From the NCBI GenBank assembly GCA_030700225.1, contig JAUYJT010000038.1, positions 1-40,466 on the forward strand: a DNA stretch of 40,466 bases, given 5' to 3'. Position 1 is the stretch's first letter; each line of letters begins with the position of its first letter. The notes under the pieces are model-generated. The model saw only the letters and a list, made by a program, of their open reading frames with translations, searched no databases and was not told the origin of the DNA. Made by a program: the position numbers and the translations under genes. Origin of the DNA: Candidatus Nanopelagicales bacterium (GTDB lineage: Bacteria; Actinomycetota; Actinomycetes; S36-B12; GCA-2699445). Shown here one piece after another: positions 14,095 to 23,130 of this stretch.

Positions 14095-15951
14095 ATGGGG
14101 TCATTGCCGATCAGGCGCCAACTCCTGCGAATCAAGCCCGCGGACGAAATCAACGCCGAGGGCGACGTCGGCACGCTGAAGCGCAGCATGGGCCTGTTGG
14201 CTCTGACTTTCCTCGGCGTCGGCTCGATAGTCGGCTCGGGGATCTTCGTCATCCTCGGTGAAGCGATACCAAAGGCGGGCCCCGCCGTCCTGCTGTCGTT
14301 CGTGCTCGCGGCGATCACTTGCGCTTTCTCGGCATTGGCGTATGCGGAGCTGGCCGGGTCCATCCCCGTATCGGGGTCGAGCTACTCCTACGCCTACGCG
14401 ACGCTCGGGGAGATCGTGGCCTGGGTGTGCGGCTGGTGCCTGATGCTCGAATACGGGGTTTCCGCGTCCGCCGTAGCCGTTGGGTGGGGTCAGTATCTAA
14501 ACGAGTTCCTCACAACATTCGGCATTCAGATTCCGGACGCGCTCGCCAATCCTCCAGGCACCGCCGGGGGCGTGTTCAACCTCCCCGCCGTGGTCGTGGT
14601 CACTATGTGCGCCTTCCTGCTCATGCGTGGCGTCAGCGAATCGGCCAAGGTGAACACGCTCATGGTGTCGCTCAAGATCTGCATCCTGCTGTTCTTCTGC
14701 GCCGTGGCGTTCACCAACTTCACACCCGGGAACTTCGCGCCGTTCCTGCCGCTGGGATTCGTCGGGGTCAGCGCGGCAGCAGGTCAGCTCTTCTTCTCCT
14801 ATGTGGGTTTCGACGCCGCGTCGGCGGCTGGTGAGGAAGCCAAGAACGCCAAGCGTGACCTGCCGCGCGCGATCATCTTGTCGCTGGTAATCGTGACGTT
14901 TCTGTACATTCTGGTTGGCGCGGCCGCGATCGGTGCGCGTCCGTGGGAGGACTTCGAGGGAAGCGGCGCCGAGGCTGTGCTCGCCCAGATCGCCCAAGTC
15001 GCGAGCGGATCCAACTGGGCCCCCGCCATCATTTCCCTGGGCGCTGTGATATCGATCTTCAGCGTCGTGCTGGTGACGATCTACGGCCAGACGAGGATCC
15101 TTTTCGCGATGGGCAGGGACGGCCTACTACCGAAGCTGTTCACGCGGGTGAATCCACGTACCCAAACACCGATCACAAACACCATCCTGGTCAGCCTGGC
15201 AATCTCGCTCCTGGCGGGCCTCGTGCCATTAGGGCGCCTGGCCGAGGCTGTGAGCATCGGAACGCTCTTCGCCTTCGTGATCGTCAACTTCGGCGTGATC
15301 GCCTTGTGGATTTCCCGGCCAGAACTGCCACGCACGTTCAAGGTGCCGCTCATGCCACTGACGCCGATCCTTGGCGTGCTGTTCTGCCTCTACTTGATCT
15401 TGTCCCTGGAAGCCGCCACCTGGACGGTTTTCGCTGTCTGGCTGTCCATCGGCCTGATCGTCTACTTCTTCTACAGTCGACGGCGATCGACGGCGCCGCC
15501 GGACCGTCCGAGCAACCTGCCGGACGACCTAGCCAGCAGGGAGCTGAGTTCGCGCGGAATCCGGGCGGGCACGCTGATCGGCATCGCCATGGTCCTGGTG
15601 CTCGGATTCCTGGCGCTGAAGTATCCGGGGAGCCATCCCTTCCTGGGTGGGTGGGCGAAAGCCGCGTGGTGGCTCACTGCGGCGGGATCGCTCGTCGGCG
15701 CGGTCATCGCGGGATTCGGACTGGTCCAGGACCAAAGTGCCCGGCGCGCGGCAGCCGCCGGGGACGTGGCCACGGCTGCCCGCAAGCTGCGCAAGTCCGT
15801 GCTCGTGATCGCCATCGCCCTGGTGTTGCCAGGAGTCCTAGCAGCGGTGTCATCCACGGTCGCCTCGCACGAGGACGAGTACGACTACATCCAGCAGCAT
15901 CCGTCCGAGCGTTGCCACGTGGATGACCCTGGATGCCAGCCGACACAGTAG
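14095..15951 (+). CDS. APC superfamily amino acid permease (cationic amino acid transporter-like)
   Basis: 618 residues from ATG 14095, which follows GGGAGG with a short spacing; the frame is open further up without support. Helix 1 holds the substrate-site signature G-V-G-S-I-V-G-S-G-I-F-V, and the conserved S-A-L-A-Y-A-E-L-A and G-S-S-Y-S-Y-A-Y segments follow. G-R-D-G-L-L-P and R-T-F-K-V-P occur later, typical of YfnA/CAT-type transporters. There are about 14 hydrophobic segments, the last two (after residue 500) beyond the usual twelve. The product should import amino acids in exchange for, or with, another ion. Specificity is not visible. The tail is hydrophilic with two cysteines. Confidence 0.92.
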   Translation: MGSLPIRRQLLRIKPADEINAEGDVGTLKRSMGLLALTFLGVGSIVGSGIFVILGEAIPKAGPAVLLSFVLAAITCAFSALAYAELAGSIPVSGSSYSYAYATLGEIVAWVCGWCLMLEYGVSASAVAVGWGQYLNEFLTTFGIQIPDALANPPGTAGGVFNLPAVVVVTMCAFLLMRGVSESAKVNTLMVSLKICILLFFCAVAFTNFTPGNFAPFLPLGFVGVSAAAGQLFFSYVGFDAASAAGEEAKNAKRDLPRAIILSLVIVTFLYILVGAAAIGARPWEDFEGSGAEAVLAQIAQVASGSNWAPAIISLGAVISIFSVVLVTIYGQTRILFAMGRDGLLPKLFTRVNPRTQTPITNTILVSLAISLLAGLVPLGRLAEAVSIGTLFAFVIVNFGVIALWISRPELPRTFKVPLMPLTPILGVLFCLYLILSLEAATWTVFAVWLSIGLIVYFFYSRRRSTAPPDRPSNLPDDLASRELSSRGIRAGTLIGIAMVLVLGFLALKYPGSHPFLGGWAKAAWWLTAAGSLVGAVIAGFGLVQDQSARRAAAAGDVATAARKLRKSVLVIAIALVLPGVLAAVSSTVASHEDEYDYIQQHPSERCHVDDPGCQPTQ

Positions 15952-15991
15952 CCGCGGCCTTCAACTCCTCGGAAGATCACTGACGGAACGG

Positions 15992-16083
15992 TGGCGGAGG
16001 CGGAGGGATTTGAACCCTCGAGGGGTGTTACCCCCAACCCGCTTAGCAGGCGGGCGCCATAAACCGGGCTAGGCGACGCCTCC
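15992..16083 (-). tRNA. tRNA-Ser (GCT)
   Basis: Minus-strand cloverleaf: acceptor GGAGGCG (from 16083) pairs with CGCCTCC, the discriminator is G and CCA is encoded (15994-15992). The anticodon loop CTGCTAA gives GCT. A long variable arm (GGGGGTAACACCCC) is typical of class II serine tRNAs. The T arm reads GAGGG-TTCAAAT-CCCTC. Confidence 0.97.
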
Positions 16084-16162
16084 ATGTCCCGGCGGTCGGA
16101 CCCATTGGGACCGGACCAGAGTACCGGACCTAATCGACTCCCGAGTTCTCGATGTGTCTGGA

Positions 16163-17818
16163 ATGGCCTATCGGATGGCGTGGTTCCGGAACAATGCTCA
16201 TGTGCCGTCACTTACCCCCGCGAGAGCCGGAGCCGCGATAGCGGCCATGATCGCGGCCGCCGAGTCATTCCGGCCGAGTTTGACTCCGAGGTCGACGGTT
16301 CACCAAGCCATCCTCGTTGGAGCGGCCTCATTGACGGCGAGCCCTTTGGGCGCCGCGATTGGCACCGCTGTCCACAAGGGCGCCAGGCGCAACTCGCATC
16401 AGGGATCCCAGACCGCCAGGTTGGCGCTTGTTGCGGGATTCGGGGTCATCGCTGTCGCGAGGGCCCGCCGGCACGTCGCCGAGCAGCGGATCTCCTACCC
16501 GGAGTGGGCGCCAGTAGCGTCGTCACCGGTCATCTCCGCGGCGACCGGACTAGGTGGCGCCACGGGAATCGCGGTGACCGCTGACGCGTTGTCGGGCGCC
16601 ACGCGGTTCGTCGGTCACAGGGTCGCCGCGCGGGTCCCAGGCTCGCCGACCATGTGGGCCGCGGTTTCTGGCGTAGCGACGGCCACCGCAGTCCGAATCG
16701 CCAGCAAGTGGGCGATGGCCGTCTTGTTGTCCCGACTGGCCAACGCGGGCCGAGCTGCCGACGGAGCGCTGGCCAGCGCCACCCGGGATCCCTACGTCAG
16801 CGGCGGACCCGATTCCCTCGTGCCCTATGACACGTTGAGCAGGGAGGGGCGCCGCTTCGTCTCGTGGCGTGTTGACGCTGGGACGATCGCCAGTGACCTG
16901 AGCATCGATTCGTCGGCGGAGCCGATCCGGGTATTCGTCGGTCTGGATTCCGCTGAGACCGTCGAGGGCAGGGTGGATATCGCCATCTCGGAGCTGGACA
17001 GGCTCGGAGCCTGGTCGAAGTCGGCGATCCTGGCCGTGTCGCCCGCGGGATCCGGCTACGCGAACTCGGTGCCAGTCGAGGCCCTGGAGTACCTGTCGCA
17101 CGGAGACTGCGCGAGCGTCGTCATCCAGTACGGGGTGCTGCCATCCCTGCTGTCGGAGGCTGAGCTACCGGTCGCGGCGGAGACTTTCAGGCGCCTCGTC
17201 GATCAGATCATCGATCGCAGCGGATCAGCGCCAAAGCGTCCCCGGCTGCTGGTCTACGGGGAGAGTCTCGGAGCCCAAACCGCCCAGAAGGCCCTGCAGA
17301 TGGAGCCAACTAGGGTCAATGAGGCCACAGCCGAGGTATCGGGCGTAGATGCGGCTCTGTTCGCGGGCACGCCAGGCGGCCCATCATTGCGTGACGATCT
17401 TGACCATCACCCGCGCACGATTCACGTCGATCGATGGCAGGAACTCCCATCCCCGAGGCCGGACGGCGTGCGCCTGTGGTTCCTTGACCATGACGCGGAT
17501 CCGGTGACCCGTTTCGAGCTGAAGCTGTGGCGACACCGTCCGAAGTGGGTGTCCACGCGACCCAGAGGACGTGGCATCCCCGATGCCATGACGTGGATTC
17601 CGATGCTCTCCTGGCAGCAGGTCGCCCTGGACGTCGCCTATGCAACGCAGGCGCAGTCCGGTGACTTCCGGTCAGTCGGACATGACTACCGCGCCGACTT
17701 GCCCGGCGCAGTCGCCGCAGCATTCGCACCAGAGGCGGGCGAGGCTGTCGGGACAATCACCCGGTTGCTGGTTAGGCGTGAACTGGAGCGCGACCGTGTA
17801 CTCGGGTCCGAGGCCTAG
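16163..17818 (+). CDS. Alpha/beta-hydrolase family protein with N-terminal membrane domain
   Basis: 551 residues from ATG 16163; a GTG at 16154 in the same frame is an alternative and neither has a strong ribosome-binding site. The first 180 residues or so have several weak hydrophobic segments. The second half carries S-G-G-P-D-S-L-V-P-Y-D-T-L-S-R-E-G-R-R-F-V (shown here in motif form) and the nucleophile elbow Y-G-E-S-L-G-A-Q, both characteristic of a family of large actinobacterial hydrolases of unknown substrate. A D-H-D-A-D-P-V stretch and H-D-Y at the end may supply Asp and His. Expected to be membrane bound. It sits between two tRNA genes. Confidence 0.85.
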   Translation: MAYRMAWFRNNAHVPSLTPARAGAAIAAMIAAAESFRPSLTPRSTVHQAILVGAASLTASPLGAAIGTAVHKGARRNSHQGSQTARLALVAGFGVIAVARARRHVAEQRISYPEWAPVASSPVISAATGLGGATGIAVTADALSGATRFVGHRVAARVPGSPTMWAAVSGVATATAVRIASKWAMAVLLSRLANAGRAADGALASATRDPYVSGGPDSLVPYDTLSREGRRFVSWRVDAGTIASDLSIDSSAEPIRVFVGLDSAETVEGRVDIAISELDRLGAWSKSAILAVSPAGSGYANSVPVEALEYLSHGDCASVVIQYGVLPSLLSEAELPVAAETFRRLVDQIIDRSGSAPKRPRLLVYGESLGAQTAQKALQMEPTRVNEATAEVSGVDAALFAGTPGGPSLRDDLDHHPRTIHVDRWQELPSPRPDGVRLWFLDHDADPVTRFELKLWRHRPKWVSTRPRGRGIPDAMTWIPMLSWQQVALDVAYATQAQSGDFRSVGHDYRADLPGAVAAAFAPEAGEAVGTITRLLVRRELERDRVLGSEA

Positions 17819-17906
17819 CTGTCCGGTGCGCGCCCGCTCGCGGCCTTGGGCCTCAGACGCCGACGTGGAGTTGATCATCGGAGAAGCGTTACTATCTCCG
17901 GGGCCA

Positions 17907-17979
<73 letters not shown>

Positions 17980-18064
17980 CTCGTGTTCGCATGGCGGCTG
18001 GCACGCCGTCCGACCGGATAGGCATTCGGCGGGACTCCAGGGTGTGAGCTTGTTAGATTGCTTC

Positions 18065-18655
18065 ATGGCTCAGTTCTCACGGAAATCACGGATCGCAGCA
18101 GGCGCCGCAGTGCCGCTCGCAATCGCCTTGGCGCTGGCGGGGTGCTCATCCGGCCCATCCACCCCGGAAGTCTCTGCCACGGAGACGGCGGGTCCCAGCG
18201 CGACGGCGCCGAGCCAATCACCGGAATCACTGCCCGCCACCCGAGCCCAGGTTCGCAGTTTCGTAAAGAAAGCTGTCGCCTACGCCAAGACGAACGGGAA
18301 AGAGGCGGCACTGCAGGCATTTACCCAGCCCGGCGGCGAGTTCCACGACGGCCAGCTATACATCTACGCCTATGACTTCGACGGAACCGTGATCGCCCAT
18401 GGTGGCGACCCCAAGCTGGTCGGGCAGAACCTGATCGACATGAAGGACCCCAACGGCGTCCCCGTCATACAGAGGCTGGCTGACCTCGCCCGGCAGGGCA
18501 GCGGCTGGCTGGAATACGTGTGGCCCAATCCGGAGCATGGCAACGCTGAGGAGCCCAAGCTCGGCTTCGTGATGAAGGTCAACGACAAGTGGTTCCTCGG
18601 GTCAGGCACCTACCCAGCCCAGGGTTCCCCCAGCGCCTCGGCCACGGCCAGTTGA
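18065..18655 (+). CDS. Lipoprotein with single Cache-type sensor domain
   Basis: 196 residues from ATG 18065. The signal peptide ends L-A-L-A-G-C-S-S-G, a clear lipobox, followed by a Ser/Thr/Pro-rich linker of about 35 residues. The rest resembles a single Cache domain: A-V-A-Y-A-K-T-N-G-K-E-A-A-L-Q-A-F, G-Q-L-Y-I-Y-A-Y-D-F-D-G-T-V-I-A-H, and V-G-Q-N-L-I-D-M-K-D-P-N-G, then G-S-G-W-L-E-Y-V-W-P-N-P and K-V-N-D-K-W-F-L-G-S-G-T-Y. In other proteins such domains bind small extracellular ligands such as acids. Here it is anchored alone, without a kinase or chemoreceptor partner in the window. The ligand is unknown. Confidence 0.85.
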   Translation: MAQFSRKSRIAAGAAVPLAIALALAGCSSGPSTPEVSATETAGPSATAPSQSPESLPATRAQVRSFVKKAVAYAKTNGKEAALQAFTQPGGEFHDGQLYIYAYDFDGTVIAHGGDPKLVGQNLIDMKDPNGVPVIQRLADLARQGSGWLEYVWPNPEHGNAEEPKLGFVMKVNDKWFLGSGTYPAQGSPSASATAS

Positions 18656-18736
18656 ATCTCGGCCCGGTTCGGAAAGCCCCGAGTCGAAAGTATTCTGTAC
18701 ATTAACTATTGCCCAGACGTACACTTCTGGCGGGAG

Positions 18737-18771
18737 GTGTATGCTCAGCGCCGCGACGGCTCTACATACAC
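18737..18771 (+). promoter_or_regulatory. Inverted repeat just upstream of the Fic gene
   Basis: GTGTATG (18737-18743) and CATACAC (18765-18771) form a perfect seven-base inverted repeat with a 21-base loop. It ends three bases before the GGAGG (18775-18779) used by the Fic GTG start at 18784. A weaker pair, TGTAC and GTACA, lies further upstream. It could be an operator or an RNA stem near the ribosome-binding site. Confidence 0.4.
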
Positions 18772-18783
18772 TTTGGAGGTCTC

Positions 18784-19779
18784 GTGGCTGGACGTGGACG
18801 CCCATCGCGATCCGCTGTCTCTGCGCGACTGGACACAGAGGTCGCGGAGCTGTGGGACCGGCTAGGTGGGCTACCACGGCCAGAAGAAGCGGCCGACGTG
18901 TGGCGAGGCATCTGGTTCGAGGAAGCCCATCATTCGACGGCGATCGAAGGCAACACCCTCGTCCTGAAACAGGTGGAGGCGCTCCTCGAGCAAGGCCGAG
19001 CGGTTGGCAACAAGGAGCTCAGCGAATACATGGAAGTCAAGGGCTACGCCGACGCGGCGGAGTGGGTCTACCGGCAGGCGATCGAGCCCTTCGGACAGGG
19101 CGATCGCGAGCTCGTCACGCTGACTGAGACTCGGAATGTTCACCACACCGCGATGACGCCGGTTTGGGACATCGCCCCGCATCCAGACGCTGCGCCAGCG
19201 GAGTCCCCAGGGAACTTCCGACGTCACGACATTCGTCCGTTCCCGGACGGCATGACTCCACCAAGCTGGTCACTGGTTCCAGCAGAGACGGAGGGATGGA
19301 TCAGGCAAGCCAACTCACTCCAGCCCCGCACGCCTCAGTTCCCCGAGGACCTTGCCGGGCTCCATTGCCGATTCGAGCAAATCCACCCATTCCTCGACGG
19401 AAACGGCCGAACCGGGAGACTGCTAATCAACCTGATCCTCGTCCGCCTCGGATACCCACCGGTGATCATCCACAAGCGACAGCGATCCAAGTACCTCAAG
19501 GCGCTGCGCCAGGCAGACGCTGGGAGTCCAGGCCCGCTCGGGGAGTTGCTCGCCAGGGCGATAATCGACAACCTCCATCGCTTCGTGATCCCGGCAGTGG
19601 CCGGCCCGAACCGCCTCGTGCCCATTGCCGCTCTCGCCAGAAAGGAGATATCTGCGGCCGCGCTGAGGACGGCCGCCACGCGGGGCGCCCTGCAAGCCGA
19701 TCAGAGCCCGGATGGCCGATGGACATCGACCAGCAAATGGGTCGACGACTACCTGCGGAACCGCTACAAGCGGACATGA
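18784..19779 (+). CDS. Fic family protein (class II, self-inhibited AMP transferase)
   Basis: 331 residues from GTG 18784, chosen because GGAGG lies five bases upstream. The catalytic loop is H201-P-F-L-D-G-N-G-R-T-G-R212, the full Fic signature, so transfer of AMP from ATP to a target hydroxyl is likely. An N-terminal S51-T-A-I-E55-G56 fits the inhibitory helix motif of class II Fic proteins, whose glutamate blocks productive ATP binding until relieved. After the Fic core there is a roughly 60-residue tail that may be a winged-helix-like DNA-binding or target-binding part. No separate antitoxin is needed or seen. The gene converges with glpK. Confidence 0.9.
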   Translation: MAGRGRPSRSAVSARLDTEVAELWDRLGGLPRPEEAADVWRGIWFEEAHHSTAIEGNTLVLKQVEALLEQGRAVGNKELSEYMEVKGYADAAEWVYRQAIEPFGQGDRELVTLTETRNVHHTAMTPVWDIAPHPDAAPAESPGNFRRHDIRPFPDGMTPPSWSLVPAETEGWIRQANSLQPRTPQFPEDLAGLHCRFEQIHPFLDGNGRTGRLLINLILVRLGYPPVIIHKRQRSKYLKALRQADAGSPGPLGELLARAIIDNLHRFVIPAVAGPNRLVPIAALARKEISAAALRTAATRGALQADQSPDGRWTSTSKWVDDYLRNRYKRT

Positions 19780-19809
19780 CCTGCCAGACGAGATGATGCG
19801 AATCCCATC

Positions 19810-19867
19810 CTGATCAAGGAACTCCGCGATCCCGCAGGCGTGGAAGATCGCTGACTAGCTTGATCAG
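19810..19867. terminator. Symmetrical two-stem hairpin between convergent fic and glpK
   Basis: CTGATCAAG (19810-19818) pairs perfectly with CTTGATCAG (19859-19867). Inside it GCGATC (19826-19831) pairs perfectly with GATCGC (19846-19851), with seven-base internal loops on both sides and a 14-base end loop. It lies between two converging genes, so a bidirectional terminator is the simplest role, but there is no T-tract on either side. A protein-binding site or structured RNA is possible. Confidence 0.45.
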
Positions 19868-19920
19868 TAGGGGATCCGCACCATGGGGGCGTTGGTCGTG
19901 CTGGACCTGAACGCGCCGGG

Positions 19921-21435
19921 TCACCCAGACCGTGGCACCCAATCGAACGTCCGGGTGACGGCCTCGCGCCAGCGGCGGAACAACGCTTCGGCGTCGGCCT
20001 GGGGCATCCGCGGCTCCCAGCGCTTGCCCTCCGACCAGTTCCGCCGTATGTCGTCCTCGCCTTCCCAGAAGCCCACCGCGAGCCCAGCGGCGTAGGCGGA
20101 GCCAAGCGCCGTGGTCTCGATGGTCTTGGGCCTGATGACCGGAACCCCGAGGAGGTCGGACTGGAACTGCATGAGCAAGTCGTTGACGACCATGCCCCCA
20201 TCCACCTTCAACGCCGTCAGGGGCACGCCGGAGTCAGCCGCCATCGCGTCAATGACCTCACGGGACTGGTAGGCCGCGGCCTCAAGGGCGGCCCGCGCGA
20301 TGTGGCCCTGGTTGATGAACCGCGTCATCCCGACTATGGCTCCGCGAGCGTCGGAGCGCCAGTAGGGAGCGAACAGGCCGGAGAACGCGGGCACGAAGTA
20401 GCAGTCACCGTTGTCCTCAACGGTCTTGGCCAGGGCCTCGACTTCATCCGCGGAACCAATGATCCGCAGGTTGTCGCGCAGCCACTGCACGAGGCTCCCG
20501 GTCACCGCCACAGAGCCTTCGAGGGCGTAGACGGCCGGCGCGGAGCCAATCTTGTAGGCCACGGTGGTCAATAGACCGTGTTCGCTGAACACAGGCTTGG
20601 TTCCGGTGTTCAGCAGCATGAAGTTGCCGGTTCCGTAGGTGTTCTTCGCCTCCCCCGGACTCAGGCACGCCTGACCGAATGTCGCGCCCTGCTGATCGCC
20701 GAGGATCCCGGACAGCGGGATTCCTTGCATCATCTGAGGCGACGAGATGTTGCCGTAGACCTCCGATGAGCTGCGGATCTGCGGAAGCATCGACATCGGG
20801 ATCGCCAGCTCAGCGGCGATTTCTGTGTCCCAGTCCAGGGTCTGAAGATCCATCATCAAGGTCCGGGACGCGTTTGTGACGTCCGTGATGTGAAGTCCGC
20901 CCGAAGGACCGCCTGTCATGTTCCAGATGAGCCAGGTGTCGATGGTGCCCATCAGGAGTCGACCAGCGTCGGCCGCCTCGCGTGCCCCCGGCACGTTGTC
21001 CAGGATCCACCGGACCTTCGGGCCACAGAAATACGTAGCCAGAGGCAGCCCGGTTCGCTGCCGATACCGGTCGTCGCCGCCACCCAGTGCACCCAGCCCG
21101 TCGCAGATGTCCCTGGTGCGAGTGTCCTGCCAGACGATGGCGTTGTAGACCGGTTCTCCCGTGAACCGGTCCCACACGATCGTCGTCTCGCGCTGCTGGG
21201 TGATCCCGACGGCGCCGATGTCTGACACTGACAGGTCGGACTCCGCGAGCGCGGCCCCCATGACTTCGCGAACGTTGGCCCAGATCTCCATAGGATCGTG
21301 TTCGACCCACCCCGAACGGGGGAAGATCTGTCGGTGCTCCATCATCTCCGACGCGATCGAGGCTCCGGAGTGGTTGAAGAGTATCGCTCTGCTTGACGTC
21401 GTCCCCTGATCGACGGCCATGATCGCTTTCGGCAT
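19921..21435 (-). CDS. glpK: Glycerol kinase
   Basis: 504 residues, the usual family length. It phosphorylates glycerol to sn-glycerol 3-phosphate with ATP. The start reads [14 protein letters not shown], the phosphate-binding loop of FGGY kinases. [23 protein letters not shown] and the second signature region [11 protein letters not shown] follow, then F-S-G-L-F-A-P-Y-W and [10 protein letters not shown]. All expected catalytic segments are present. It stands alone; no glycerol facilitator or glycerol phosphate dehydrogenase is adjacent. Confidence 0.97.
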   Translation of the reverse strand: MPKAIMAVDQGTTSSRAILFNHSGASIASEMMEHRQIFPRSGWVEHDPMEIWANVREVMGAALAESDLSVSDIGAVGITQQRETTIVWDRFTGEPVYNAIVWQDTRTRDICDGLGALGGGDDRYRQRTGLPLATYFCGPKVRWILDNVPGAREAADAGRLLMGTIDTWLIWNMTGGPSGGLHITDVTNASRTLMMDLQTLDWDTEIAAELAIPMSMLPQIRSSSEVYGNISSPQMMQGIPLSGILGDQQGATFGQACLSPGEAKNTYGTGNFMLLNTGTKPVFSEHGLLTTVAYKIGSAPAVYALEGSVAVTGSLVQWLRDNLRIIGSADEVEALAKTVEDNGDCYFVPAFSGLFAPYWRSDARGAIVGMTRFINQGHIARAALEAAAYQSREVIDAMAADSGVPLTALKVDGGMVVNDLLMQFQSDLLGVPVIRPKTIETTALGSAYAAGLAVGFWEGEDDIRRNWSEGKRWEPRMPQADAEALFRRWREAVTRTFDWVPRSG

Positions 21436-21484
21436 GAAACCTCCGCTTGTTCTCTCGCCCCTCAGGGCACCCTGACGGATTTCA

Positions 21485-21709
21485 CTAGGAAGCTTCCGCC
21501 CGCCTACGTCCCAGCAACAGATACACGACGGGACCCACGGGTTGCACGAAGCACGCCACTCCCCACAGAACCTTCGGGCCGCGAACGTCAGGCGCCGGGC
21601 GCCTGACGAGATCGACCAGCGCCACGGTCGTCAGCACGATTTCGATCCCGGCACCGGTGATCACGAGGCACCGCTGCCCACTGCTGAGGTCTTCCCACTT
21701 GCAAGACAT
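21485..21709 (-). CDS. Small membrane protein, PLDc_N-like
   Basis: 74 residues from ATG 21709 (M-S-C-K-W-E-D-L-S); an ATG at 21736 adds nine residues and is less like relatives. Two hydrophobic helices surround D-L-V-R-R-P, and [26 protein letters not shown] follow. This layout matches the short membrane domain found at the N-terminus of some phospholipase D-type proteins, here as a free-standing protein. Function unknown. It lies downstream of, and divergent from, the lipase gene at 21832. Confidence 0.75.
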   Translation of the reverse strand: MSCKWEDLSSGQRCLVITGAGIEIVLTTVALVDLVRRPAPDVRGPKVLWGVACFVQPVGPVVYLLLGRRRAEAS

Positions 21710-21831
21710 GCCGCCGACGCTAACGCCTAACCCCATGGCGATGCCTGCGCTGACGCCGAACGCTCAGCGCGCCTTAGGCACCAAGATGTGCGATCGTGCT
21801 GAAAATCGGCTCCACGTCGTCGGAGGGCAGA

Positions 21832-23130
21832 ATGAATGAACCTGCCAGCTTTCGTATGCGGGCAGCGGCCATCGTGGTCGCTGCGGGACTCGTTGGAACC
21901 GGGGTCCTTGTCGCAACTCAGCTGAACACCGTGCCCAACCAGAACTCAGCGCCGCACGCGATCGTCGAGCTTCCGGAGTTCTCCGGCTCGAAGCAGATCA
22001 TGGGCGGCAGCTTCTACGACACGCCTAAGATCAAGATAGGCGAGCAGGCCCCCGGAAGCCTGATTCGCTCTGAGCGCATCGCTGACGCACCTCCAGGAAT
22101 CACGGCCTACCGGCTGATGTACACATCCCAGACAGCCGCAGGAGTGGACAACGCCGTGACGGCTGTGTACGCCGTGCGCTCCGGTCCGCCGCCCACTCCG
22201 AACGGCCGCCCTATCGTCGCCGTGGCGCACGGGACCACGGGAATCGCGCCCGGCTGCGGCATCTCGCAGGCACCGTTCACCCCGGGGTCGACCGGCTTCG
22301 GAACCTGGGAACAGATCATGTCGGGCCTGGTGGGGGCGGGCTTCGCGGTCGTGGCAACCGACTACGCGAATCTTGGACCAACAGCGACGCCTGACTACCT
22401 CGTCCAGGACGGTGAAGCGCACGACGTTCTGAACTCAGTCAGGGCCGTCAAGAAACTGGACCCGGCGACCGTCGATGGGAGCAACATCGGAATCATCGGC
22501 CACAGCCAGGGCGGACATTCAGCACTGTCAGCGGCCTACGACTCTGATGCCTACGCCCCGGACGTGGCGATCAAGGGAACCGTCGCGCTGGCGCCAGCTA
22601 TCTTCCCGCCGGCCCCAGTCCTGATCAAGTTCCTCGAGACAGGCCGCGACAAGCCAGACGCAGCGTTCATGGCCTTCATCTCAGACGTGGTGAACTCCTG
22701 GGTAGCCAACTACCCGGACGAGTTCCAGATGGACCAGCTCTACACCGAGAAGGGAATCGCCGCAGCCCAGGTCGCACTGACCGGATGCCTATCCGCGAGC
22801 GCCGAGGCATTCGATGCCCCGAAGAAGGAGTTCATGCCCCCAACGCTGCCAAACTCGATTCTTGGAATCGCCGCGAAGAACTTCCCTATCTGGGACAAGT
22901 ACCCCGTGCCCATCCTCATTCAGCAAGGGCTGAAGGACACCACGGTCGTGCCGGGGATCAACCTCGCGGCAGCGCGAACGTTCTGCAGACAAGGAAGCAC
23001 GGTGGCGCTGCAAACGTATCCGGAAGACGTCCATTCATCGCTCCTGTACACCGGAGCCCCGGAGGCGATCTCCTGGCTCCAAGACAGATTCGCCGACAAG
23101 CCGGCACCTTCTGATTGCGGGGGGTTGTGA
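21832..23130 (+). CDS. Secreted lipase family alpha/beta hydrolase (copy 1)
   Basis: 432 residues from ATG 21832, which has GGAGGG six bases upstream. An N-terminal hydrophobic helix (A-A-A-I-V-V-A-A-G-L-V-G-T-G) suggests export or anchoring. The hydrolase core shows V-A-H-G-T-T-G near the oxyanion region, V-A-T-D-Y-A-N-L-G, the nucleophile elbow G-H-S225-Q-G-G-H-S-A-L, I-Q-Q-G-L-K-D-T-T-V as the Asp region and D-V-H-S as the His region. It fits the secretory lipase (LIP) family of triacylglycerol or ester hydrolases. Its stop overlaps the next start as TGATG. A paralogue lies at 25950-27209. Confidence 0.88.
   Translation: MNEPASFRMRAAAIVVAAGLVGTGVLVATQLNTVPNQNSAPHAIVELPEFSGSKQIMGGSFYDTPKIKIGEQAPGSLIRSERIADAPPGITAYRLMYTSQTAAGVDNAVTAVYAVRSGPPPTPNGRPIVAVAHGTTGIAPGCGISQAPFTPGSTGFGTWEQIMSGLVGAGFAVVATDYANLGPTATPDYLVQDGEAHDVLNSVRAVKKLDPATVDGSNIGIIGHSQGGHSALSAAYDSDAYAPDVAIKGTVALAPAIFPPAPVLIKFLETGRDKPDAAFMAFISDVVNSWVANYPDEFQMDQLYTEKGIAAAQVALTGCLSASAEAFDAPKKEFMPPTLPNSILGIAAKNFPIWDKYPVPILIQQGLKDTTVVPGINLAAARTFCRQGSTVALQTYPEDVHSSLLYTGAPEAISWLQDRFADKPAPSDCGGL

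Noticed and set aside
14943-15926. 327-residue frame inside the amino acid permease gene
   Set aside because: It overlaps a clear permease in another frame and its product is basic and low in complexity.
19781-19857. Protein-like reading (N-P-I-L-I-K-E-L-R-D-P) in the spacer between fic and glpK
   Set aside because: No start codon with a ribosome-binding site and only about 18 residues; the same bases form the symmetrical hairpin, which explains them better.
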